A stretch of DNA of 64,000 bases from Metellina segmentata (taxonomy: Eukaryota; Arthropoda; Arachnida; Araneae; Tetragnathidae), in assembly GCA_947359465.1 (NCBI GenBank), contig OX375881.1:118664738-118728737 (forward strand), in the 5' to 3' direction. Positions 45,701-57,700 of the stretch are shown piece by piece. The notes under the pieces were generated by a model. The model was not told where the DNA came from, did not search any database, and saw only the letters and a list, made by a program, of their open reading frames with translations. Both the position numbers and the translations under genes were made by a program. Within the stretch, counting starts at the first letter, position 1; each line of letters begins with the position of its first letter.

Positions 45701-48700
45701 TGTGTTTTATAAAAAATAACAGTTCTAACTAATTTCTATAACACAGTGCTTATTTGCCTATGTACACTAACCTATAATAATGGACTGGACAGTAAGATGT
45801 GATGGTATAAGACAGGGGTTCCCAAACTGTGTGCCACGTAGAGAGATGAAGGGTGCCACGAAACATCTATCACAACTGAATGGTTCTCAAAGGTCTTCAC
45901 AGAAGACCTATCTGAGAAGTTAGCCTGGATCCAAGATCCATTCCGTGCTGAAGCCTCAACAAGAATTCACTTCACAAGCAGAAAATCTAATTGAGCCATC
46001 AAGCCACAACAGCCTGACAGTAAAAACGAAATATTGGATATCTGAAAAAACTGAGTATCCCATTTTAAGTGCAAAAGCTATAAGAGTTCTCATTCCCTTT
46101 GCAACTTCACATCTGTGTAAAGCTGGATTTTCAGCAGTTGCTGTTATAAAGTGCAAATTATGTTCGAAAACTATTGTTGAAAAATAAATGCGAGTAGCTG
46201 TATCAAGCTTAATTCCACGATTCGAACGATTGTGCAATTGAGCAGCAGGCTCACCCGTCCCACTAAACACACACATCTACCTCCTTGAGCATAATTTTAT
46301 TTGTTTCATTTATGCTTTCACCTACCTATGTTTTCATATTAAGTTGTTCTTCTCTAATTTCTTCTTCACAGTCGTACAGATATGATATATATATATATAT
46401 AATTATGTATGACACAGATAGATATATGACGAGGGTGCTGTGAGAAAATTCTAATTCTCCTCTTAAGGGTGCCATGGTGGGTGACTAGTAAACCCTTTAA
46501 CCTGACTAAAGTCGGGAGGTTAGGAGGTCACCTGCGGTGACCAACCAAGGGTGCCATGACTTGGATAAGTTTGGGAACCCTGGTATAAGAAAAAGAATAC
46601 AAGCTTTAATAGAGGGAGGGGCATGCTTTTAACAAGGTTTTGATACATAGCTATGGGTATTTTTGTCCATTCCTGCTGCGAGAATGTCCCCAGCTCAGCT
46701 GTAGATTTTAGACGTTGTTCCCTGGTCCAAAAAGCGTCGCTCTAACACGTCCCACAAATGTTCTATGGGGCTTAGGTTGTGACTCTGAGCAGGCCAGGGA
46801 AGACATTTTACATCCATATCTTGATACCACTGCTTGCCAGAGGCTGCAACGTGACATGAAGCGTTATTGTTCTGGAAGTAACATTCACCCGTTCCATAAA
46901 ATTGCCAGAACTTAGGAAGAACCTGATTGTCCAAAATGTTCATGTAGGCGTTGGCGTTCGATTGACCAGGAACAACATGCAAAGGTCCCAGGCCCATATC
47001 ACAAAAAACACCCCCAAACAAGTAGTCGGATTTTATGCAAATCCGCTGGCGTCTGGTCCGTTATTGTAGGGTAGTGTATATTGTGTGAATGATGCATAAA
47101 ATAAGATTCATGTTCATTTTTGCAGTCAATAAAATGAAACAGGCTACAATTTTCTGAAAAATTAGGTTTTAAATAGAAAAATTCTCATTGTCTCCAAATT
47201 TCAATTCTTGTAGAATATTCTCTGCTCACCTCACATCTCTAGTCAAAAATGAGAAAATACTTGTCTAAGATGTTGTTACATTTAGTCTTACATCTTAGAT
47301 TGTTTTAAGACTAAAAATCCTGGTTTGACCAGTTATATTGAGTCAAACTAGAACCATTTTCTTTTTGAATTGAAAGGTTTTCGATGGATTTAAAAATTTC
47401 ACGTTATAACTCGAAGATTGCAGGTGGCCCAGCTGTTTCGGGATCTGCATAAATGCTTACAAAATACCTGTTTCCTAATAAATTGTACTGAATTAAGCTT
47501 AGTTAAACATATCAAAGCAATCTTTTTGGTAGTGACAAATTCATTTATGGAGAATGCAATTGAATGAAGCATGCCCATTGCTGTAGTCCTCATTCTCATT
47601 TGATCAGTTCAGAATGAACCAAGTAAAATCTCTTGACAGACATTCACTTATGCTCGCTTTCAAATAAATTTATTCGAAATATCGATAGGGCAGTGGTTAC
47701 CCAATTGGAAGAGTGACAGATTAGAAACTAGAGGGTTGAGTGTTCAAATCCAACCTAACGTCGTCACGTACAAATGGGGCTGGTGCATGTCAAATCTGCA
47801 ACTGCCTTAACTGTCCTCATGTTAGCATGGTGTGGAGAGTAAGGAGCCGGCTCGGGTGCGACCTTGTCATCCGACGGTGGTTCGAAATCACACGTCGTCC
47901 ATCTTGGATCTTTCCGTTCTTGGTCGATCCCGGACCGTGTCCCGTTGTCTCGCTCCCGTGCGAGGTTAATCAAACACCTACCTATCAAATGTTGATAAGT
48001 TAGTGACAGGAAAGTATACATGTTCCCCCTGCATTCATCTAAAAGTGACTACTGTATTAGAAAAGATTGATCAAAATGCTCTTGTAAATGGAAAGTTAAC
48101 ACTTGTTTCTTAGCTCAAAGTGATGTTGCTGTCAGGTGGAGGAACCCACAACAGCTACATGTCTGATGTGGTGACTCATGCCATCTGTGATAACCCAGAC
48201 ATTCCTGGAGTGAGTGAAGCACACGAGTTGTATGAGAAACCTGTCTTAAGTGTGAGTACTCTACCTACTTTTTATCTTATTTTTAAGCTCATTCCTGAAC
48301 ATGAATTTATGTGACAAATGGCCTATAAAAGTTAAAACACGATTTTAACACTCAAATTCCTTTACGACAAATGCTTACGAAAGAAATCTGATCTTTAAAA
48401 TCAAAGATAAGTGCTCTTTTCTAGATTAAAAATGAACTATTTTAAAATGCATTTAGATATTTCCTTTGAAGATGAAAAGAGACTGCTTAACCTTTAGACC
48501 ATGGTCAGTACGACAGTTGTACCATGATATTCCCCCCTTTTAAAGTAACCTCTGACATGGGTTGCCACTTGGGAGCTGTCCTTTCGTTGAAAGCCCCGCC
48601 CTGTCGACTGTTGTGTGGACTATGGGAAACACAGAAAGTCAAGCCAGTGATATATCTAGCTGTAGTCGAAAGGTTAATTGAATATTAAGTATTTTAAAAC

Positions 48701-51700
48701 ATTCTACCCTTATTTTATATAATTTTCTATCGATTACGATGGACGACAAATGGTTTTCCTCTTATAATTTTGGCAGTTTTGATCAGATTTGTACACCAAT
48801 TTAGGATTAGCATGATTATGATTTTGGAAATCTTAATATTAAAAGTGGTTATCGTCTATGTGTATGAAGGGGAAAAAAAGCACATTTATCTTTAGTCTCT
48901 TAGTTTGATATTCCAGGGATGTAAACAGTAAAAGGGGATTCAGATACTATTTTGACATAAAACTTTTGTATTTGTGTTAATGAATTACTAATTTCTCATG
49001 TGTAATTATTTCAGAGCCGATGGGTCATCATATCTGCAAAATGCCAAAAACTCTTGCCGTATCCTTTGCATAATTTTATTGAAAAAACTAAAGATGAAAG
49101 ATATTAATAGATTTGAATGGAAATTTCATATAATTTTATGTTATTACTGTTTCTAATGTTTTTGGTTTCTGTAATTTGTTTAACACCATTAAATTACATT
49201 TTTCTGGAAAGAATGTTTTAAATCAGGCGTGTCCAACCCACAGCCCAACAAAAAATCATAAACTTGCAAACTTTATGAGATTGCGACTAAAAATATAATT
49301 CTAGTAATACTACAGATACAATTTTTACACGAAAATTATTTATTAGCGATGAATTTTTTAATTTGACAAGTTCTTTACCAATGAGAGATCCATAAAATCA
49401 TTCTCAAATAATTCTATTTATTCAAAATTGCCACCCATGCGAGTAATTACTTCTAAAACTAGAACTAATATATCGGATGAGCACCTTGAGAATTCACTGA
49501 GAATTGCAACCACTTTCATTAAAGCAGTAGTGTCTCAAAAACAATGTCAAGCATCTCACTAATGTCGAGTTGCTGTCTTTTACTTTCATAATAAAAAATT
49601 CAGGAATTAAAGAAGTTTAAATTACTCAAATTAACCATATATTCTATGTTTTTGCTCATTGTTAGTGTTAGTGCATTTTATGCATGTCCCACAAAAAACT
49701 CGTCTTCATCCCAGGGAAGCTAAAAGGTTGGACACCCCTGTAATAAATGCAAAAGGAATGCCTTAAAATATTTTTATATTAAGTGTGTAAAAATGTAAGT
49801 ATATTTAGTAATTTTCACATTTGGTTTGTTGTGCTTGCAAGGTATATTGTGTAAAACAAAATTTAAAAAATTCAGGCAGCAAATTTAAAATGTAAAAAAG
49901 CTATTTTTTGTGTGTGATACATGATTTTAGGGCTAGGCCCATAGAGAGGAAATCTGTTTTGAAATGTTTCTCACTCATTTTATATGCTTTTCTTGACTAT
50001 TTTTCAGTTTAGCAGGCTTCTCTATTAAAACAGATCAACTTTTCTCTGGACTAAGTTTTTGTGCTTCTCAGGTAAAGGATTTTAATAATATCTCTCTATA
50101 TTAAAAAAATGTTACCGCCGCCGCCGCAGGATTGAAAACTGTGTTGTTTAGCTCGATTCTTAGACGGTTTCCCGAGAAAGTACTGATCGGAAAAAAACAA
50201 AATTAACATGGTTTGTTCTTCATTGTATTCCCTGGACAATTATTAAGATTTTTTTTCCGATGCGGCTATTAGTTTAGGGTTTATTAAGTGTCAAAATTGA
50301 AAAAGCGAAATTTCTTCCGCGAGTGAGCAAAACACATACAAATTTTCAGTCTTCAGTCGTGAGTTTTTTTTTAAGAGTACCTCTTAACGTAAATTTTTGC
50401 AGCTCGTCGAGTTTTTTTTTTAATTTCAATTTGGTTATTGATAATATTTTTTTGAAATTCGGGAAAAATCGGGACATTTTTGTTACTTTTTTTTAAAACT
50501 GCCGTATCTATATCTTATTACTATTAGTTTTTAATTTTTAAAATATTGCAGTATACCTCAGAATATACTTTTTCTTACGGTACTATTATTTTTGAAATCA
50601 GTTAATAATTCAATTGGATGCGATCAAAAGTGGGTTATACAAAATTCGGAATCTTTGGATATTTTCGCTACGTTTTGTTACAACCGTTAACTAAAACTGT
50701 CATATCTATATCGTATTACTATTAGTTTTTTATTTTGAAAATAGCGCAGTATACCTCAAACTATACTCTTTCTTACGGTACCATTATTTTAAAAATTGGT
50801 TCATAAATACATTCGATGCAATCAAAAGTTGGTGACACAAATTTCGTATTTTTTATTTCGCGGAGCAAATTTGCGGAGCTTTGTATTCATGGAGGATTGT
50901 ATTTTTGACTATCGGGTTTGACAGATATCAAATTTATCGTAGCTACAATTGCCATAAAAACGATTTCTTTTTATTTGGCGAGGGAAAAAGGCTCGCTTTT
51001 TTCCCTCTGTTCTCAAGACAGTTTACCGACAAAGTACAGATTGTAAAGTTTGGATATTAACAATGTTTACTTAAAATTGTACAGGGAACAAGATGCAGAA
51101 GATTTTTTACTGATGCGGCTATTAGTTTAGGGTGCATTAAGTGTTAAAGCAAAAAAAAAAAGTGAAATCACTTGCGAAAGAAGTATTTGTTTGAGAAAGC
51201 AAACCAAACGGATTGCCTAGCAATCCCCGGGGTCGGCGAGCGTAAGCGAGACGCTGCGAAGCCCTCGTTGTGACGTCATGAACCGGAAAGTGAAATCAGC
51301 ATAATACGAATTATTCAGATAGTTTCACTCTGTGAAAGTAATGTTGGTTTGCGAAGCAAACCAAATGGCATCTGTGACAGGAGTGTTGGTTTGCGAAGCA
51401 AACCAAATGGGAATGCGCAGCAATCCCTGGGGGTTGGCGAGCGTAAGCGAGCAGGGGGCGGAGCCCCCTAGTAGTTTAAAAAAAGACATGGATTTCTACC
51501 AAAGTCTTAAATTGACCATTAAGATGGAGGAACCTGTATTAGAAATTTAGAAGTCTCCAAATTTGTCTCAAATCAATATTTTTTTTTATCAAAGGTATAT
51601 GCTGCACCATGTTGTACATAATTAATACTTTTACATTAAATAAAAAAATACCTTTTTTAAAAAAATCCTTCAATGCGATCTAAACCAACAAACCTGGATA

Positions 51701-54700
51701 GTTTAATAAGAATGCTGGGATTATTCTTAGTTTGTAACATTTCTTCAGTAGCCCTGCTACCGTGATACCAATTATCATGGTGGACATGCGATTGCTACGA
51801 CTGGAACCTTAAACTAATAGGTTTTAGAATTTTTTTTTCGACACAAGATTGAAGCATTAATGATAGAGGTGCTCAGAAGTGCATAGTTTTGTTTTTAAAG
51901 TTAAGGGCCCTAATAAGTGTTTTCTTTTTTGATTAATTCACCAAAAGTGTTTAATTTGTTTCCAAAACAGAATTCAAATGTAACTCATTTTTTTTCAGAA
52001 TTAATCTATTGAAATATGTCACAAGTTGGAAACATTAAAACTTTACAATACGTACTTGGCACAGAAATCGCGGTCATTTGTCAATTTACCGAATGGCACC
52101 GAAAGTAACGAAAACAATCAACGATCTTGAATTCACTGTTGAGTGTTTCTTGCAAATTTTGCGCCTATTTTGATTTTAATTATGGAGCTACATAGTGTAA
52201 TTAGAAATGCTCGAAAAGCGAGATGTTCTAATGAAGCGCTAAGTTCTAAAGAGCGAGATGTTCTAATGAAACCTTTAAACTTCCAGAAGAACGAAGGGCG
52301 ATTAGAAATACTGTGAGCTTCTTGCAAGACGCCGTCTTGACGGCTACTTTCCTAAATAGCGCATGGGATATCATAGTTGTTGGAAGAGTAATAGATTAGC
52401 AACCAGATGGTTCTGAGTTCGAATCCGACCAAAGGCAGTCGCAGACAAAGGTGGCTGGTGCATGTCAAATCTGTCATGTCCTCATGTTGGCATGGTGTGA
52501 AAGTTTGGAGAGTGGGATACCGGCTCAGGTGTAACCTCGTCATCTGGCCATGGTTCAAAATGACGTTGGTGTTCTCAGATCTTTCCCGTTGGTTTTGATC
52601 CCAAACCATCACCAATGCTGTGTTGCTCCAGTGCGATGTTAATTAAATACCTACCTACCTAAATAGCACTAAACTTGATGTTATGTTTGAAAATTATCTC
52701 CTAGGAACTTCGAAATTAGAAACAAATTGATACTGTAGTTTCTAATGCGAGTGATATTTTCACAATTGGGATCAGATTCTGATATATTTTTGGGAAGTCA
52801 GCATGCAAACTTGGTATGTTGGAAACATCGCAGCTCAAATGTCAGTCCACCTCCTTGGAAACTTAAAAGATTCTTTGAAGGGGCAACTGAGAAACTTGAT
52901 TTTACTTAACACTTGTGGAAAATTGAAATGTAGTGGAAATCCTTTATTTCAAAATTGCGTATTTTGCGTGAAGTAAGAGATTTAATCAAACACAAATGAA
53001 TAGAATAGTTCTGGATGGTGTAGCACAGAAATGTTTTTGTAAATATTTCTGAGAAGGAAACTTGAAATTACCTTTCCATCCTGAAAAATATTTCAAGTGA
53101 CAAATGGGGATGTGATACTTTCATAACCTGGTGGGATTTCTTTCTTGGAATGAATGAACAGTTTTTTATGCAGAATTATCTTCATGTAGTATATACATTA
53201 GATTCAGTACAATAAGTGTGATTTCAATTATTTATTTGGAAAACTTAAATGCTCTTAGAGAGCTCACTCAATTCACTTTTCCAAAGTTGGTTGAACTCTG
53301 CAATATCAAAGTAAATAGAAACCCTAACACAGTATTCTCTCTAACCTTGAAGTTTCATCAATGTGATGTTTGTTTTTCGCTAGATGTCTTAGCATTTTCT
53401 TATACTTTCGCTCTTTCTATGAAATATTCATCTGTGAAGTTTGGATATTCCTCCTGTATGATAAATTGCTGATCCCTTTGCTTAAATGTAAATGACTTCT
53501 TCTGGTGTGAAAAATGCAAAAAAGACCGGGAGTCATCGACGTTTTTTTGGCAGTCTGAGTTGAACTTGTCTTTAAGCATGTAGTGTCGTGTGTTTTGCTT
53601 CTTATATGTGTTGTATTGTATTTTTTGTGTGTGCCGTTTTTGGGATGTTCGATAAATGTACTGTGCCATAGAAAAAGTCTTTCATTGTGTTTACGAACCA
53701 ACAAGCCAAATTTTACATCACTCATCACTGTTCTAAATGTACCAAATGATGGACAAAAGGAAATGACTTTATGCCCAAATGCATCTATTAAATATAGCTA
53801 CCGACAAAATCAACACTTTTGAAAACTTCATGGGAATATTCTAAACATTGCACAAGCCCTGTCAAAAATGAAAGAAAAAAATTGAATTTTGGTCCTTACA
53901 CCTGAAAACAACTTTCCTTCATTTAATTCTTGCTAAGGAGCAAAAAGTAACCAAATTTTCTCTGAATTTATGTCCAAATTAGAACACATAGTTATATTCT
54001 GTAATTGATTTCAAATTCTTAAATTCTGTTATAGTTTAATATAAAATAAATAATAGTTAACAGGGAATAAAAAAATCATTATTAAAAAAAAATCTATTAA
54101 TCAGATTAAAATTTTTTTTAAATTAAATTAAAAAAAAATTTAAATCAGATTTTTTTTTAAATTTTAATCATATTTTTTTATTTAAATCAGATTTTTTAAT
54201 TTAAATTTCTGGAGGCCTTATACACTGCTTTTACTATAATTATATATAAATTTTTTGAAAAAAATTGAGTTTGGGACGTAGTAAATCAATATTTACTTAG
54301 CATTTGTTTAACTTTAAAACATAAGTTGACATCCTACATAGTGCTTCGCAAACCAACACCACGGGCACGGGCAACGCCGGACTAGCCACACAGTGGCTAG
54401 TCTTTTATAATATGCAGTAATTGACCCAGTTCCCTCTGAGCTGGGTTTAGCCATTAGTGCTGAAATCCCCATGAGTGCAGAAAAATTAAAGCATTTGACC
54501 ACTTCTGTGATTATTCTGTGGTGCATTTACTTAGTTTTAAAAATATGTCATTAGTTGTGATTTAAATCAGTGATTTAAAAAAAAAATCATTTGATTAAAA
54601 CCATGATTTTAATTGTTGATTTAAATCTTGACACCCTGATAGTTAATATAAAATAAATAATAGCTAATATAAAATAAATAATGTTAATATAAATGAAATA

Positions 54701-57700
54701 ATGTTAATATAAATTAAATAATAGTTAATATAAAATAAATAATAGTTGATATAAAATTAATCTTAAATTAGATTGATTTTTTCTTGACATGTACTCCTGA
54801 AGAATTGCTCTAATTGTTTTTAAAGTACTTGTACTTAGTTTTTGACTTGTCAAATAGTCCTAAGTCAAGTCTCGTTAGGCCTAATTCACGTATGTCTCGT
54901 TGGGCCTAAATATTTTGTCTTGTTTGTTTTCATTCATTTCATTCAAGTGCAGTGCTTTTTCTGTGTAATTGACTTAGTGCTTTTTCTGTGTGTTTGATTT
55001 TGTGTAGTGCTTTTTCTGTGCATTGAGTGTTACTTTGCATAAGCATGGGTATAGTTAGAATGTTCAAGGAGATGAGGACAGAGGGAGCCAGTGGGGAGTT
55101 CTATGTGGAATGTGACTTGTGTGGGAATATGGTTGAGGCAGGAAAGGGGTGTGTGAGCGGGGTTAAAATGTCAGAGAAGGTTGAATTTACATGCAAGAGT
55201 TGTTTAGAGGTGGGTGATTTGAGGAAGGAGCTGGAGGCTTTGAAGGTGAGGGCTGTAGAGGGAGTGGAAAAGGGTGTCCAATGTGTAAACTTGGGGCATG
55301 TTGATCAGGGGGATAAGGTAACTAGAGGAGTAGTGGTTGGTGATTCAATGGTCAGGGTTTTGGGAGAAATGGTAGGGCGTAAAAAGCGAAATTTTGCAAG
55401 GTGTTGTTTGCCAGGTGCCAGGGTAAAACATATAGTTGAGGCAGTTAAGGCAGGTGTGGTTAAAGGGGAGGAAAAGGCAGTAGTGTGGGTGGGAACAAAT
55501 GACGTAGAGAGGACTACAAATGTCGAGTTTAAGAGGGAAGCAGAAACACTTTTAAGAGGCATTAAGTCTCATGGGGCAGAAGTAACAGTATTAGGATTAC
55601 TACCTAGGTATGGGTTAGGCAATGGGTGGTTAAATCAAAGGGCCAATAAGATGAACGGGTTGTTAAGGGATTTGTGTGAGAGGGAGGAGGTTACATTTTA
55701 GATGTTTGGAAGGAGTGTAGGAGGGATTGGATAAGCAGGGACAATTTGCATTTAAGCTTGATAGGTAATAGGGAGGTTGGCAAGCGGGTTTTGAATATTC
55801 TGGAGTCAAAAAACTAGTATACAAGCAGGGATGGGAAGGACATAGAGGGTTGACAGTACACAGTAATTGCTTAGGAAAACTAACAGGGTCTAAATTGCAG
55901 GAGACAAACAATACAAAGGGAAAGTGAAATGTAAGGGAGAAAAACAATACCAAAACAAATAATACAAGGGGAAAGTGCAATCTAAGGGTGAAAAATAAGC
56001 TAAAAGTATTTTATTGTAATGCTCGCAGTGAGAAATAAAATGGATGAGCTCAAGGGAATTGCACAAGCAGAGGATATAGATATCATTGGGATTACTGAAA
56101 GTTGGGCAAGCAGTGAAGATGCACAAATTTTAGAATTAAGTGGATTCACAATGTTTAGGGAGGACAGAGAGAATAGGAAAGGGGGTGGGGTTTTGATTTA
56201 TGTGAGAGAATTCTTAAACTGTACAGAAATAAAGTTAAATAGTAAAACTGAGGGTATAGAATCAGTCTGGGTGAAACTGAATACAGACAAAGGCAAAGGA
56301 CTAATTCTGGGTAATATATATAGACCTCCTGTTTGTAGTGAAGAGCAGGAAAAGGGCATGTGCAATCTGATAAACGAAGCATGTCAAAAAGGAAAATTAA
56401 TTTTAATGGGGGACTATAACTATCCAAATATTGACTGGACAAACAATCTAGCTACAAATGGGAAAGGGGCAGAATTTTTGGAAGTGATACAGGATTGTTT
56501 TTTGTACCAGATGGTGTATGAGGATACTAGGGACAATGCAATATTGGATTTGATTTTAAGCAATGATGAGGATAGGGTGCAGGATTTGGTTATAGGTGAG
56601 CCACTGGGAGAAAGTGATCATAGAAGTATCAGATTAAGTATAAATTTTCAGTCAGCATACACAATCAATAGTAGAATAATTCCAAATTTCAGAAAGGTAA
56701 ATTTTCATAAGATAAGGGATAAGTTAAAGGAAACATTCAAAGGGGGATTATTAGCACTGCATCATTCTGAACAATGGGAGGAATTCAAGAATAAGTTAGA
56801 CATGGTGTTAAAAAAACATGTAACGTTCAGGAAAAAAGGAAAATCTAGAAAATTGCTCCCTATGTGGTTTTCAGGGGAAACACACAAAGCTTTAAAATTA
56901 AAACAAAGAACATACAGGGTATATAAAAGCACTGGTAACGACAGGGACATGGAGGCATATCAGAAAGCCAGAAAGGAGTTTAAAACTATTAGTCGGAAGC
57001 AAAAGGTGTCCTTGGAGGAAAAATTAGCAAGGGAAATAAATATAAACCCAAAAGAATTTTTTGCATATGCAAGTGGTAAAAATAAATTTAGCACTACACT
57101 GGGACCGTTAGAGGGGAAGGGAGGTGAATTAATTCAAGACGAGGAGGGAATGGCAAACGTGTTAAATGACTTTTTCTGGGGGTTTTCAATGGTAACTATA
57201 GTTTAAAAAAGGACCCCAAAGATGGAGCCTTTGCAGGGGGTATAATTAAAGAATGCAAATTCAACAGGGAAGAAATAGTACATCAGTTGAAAAGAATTAA
57301 GCCATCTAAAGCACCAGGGCCAGACGATATTTATCCGAGAGTACTAGTGGAATGCGCGGAAGAACTGGGGGAAGTAATTCACACGATATTTAATTCAACA
57401 TATAGCACAGGTTGGGTGCCAATGGATTGGAAGTTGGCCAACATAACTCCAATTTTCAAAAAGGGAATACAAAGTGATCCGGGCAACTATAGACCAGTAA
57501 GTCTAACATCAGTAATTTGCAAAATATTTGAATCTCTGTTAAAAAAGCATATAATGTTATACTTGGAGGAGGGGGACTGTTATCAGAGAATCAGTATGGG
57601 TTTAGGAAGGGCAGATCCTGCTCTACAAACCTTTTGAAGTTCTACGAAAAAATTACTGAGGAGCTGGATAATAAGAGCAGTGTGGATATCATGTACATAG

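Larger units (their letters stand above)
39787..48113 (+). other. PAXIP1 intron 1
   Basis: 8.3-kb intron filled with transposon debris: Helitron ends, a Tc1 end, ZBED/hAT, piggyBac-like and Tc1 remnants and a SINE (listed separately). The remaining sequence is AT-rich with no coding seen. The donor is GTAATA (weak) and the acceptor TTTCTTAG. Confidence 0.6.

Noticed and set aside
47740..48021. Frames on both strands of 85-87 codons
   Set aside because: They are translations of the tRNA-derived SINE body.
53400..53728. Two overlapping minus-strand frames of ~90-100 codons
   Set aside because: Overlap each other in different frames, no homology recognised, antisense in an intron; insufficient support.
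54950..55025. Three spaced 15-bp repeats as a CRISPR-like array
   Set aside because: Only three imperfect units directly before a LINE ORF1 in a eukaryotic genome; they are 5' UTR repeats.
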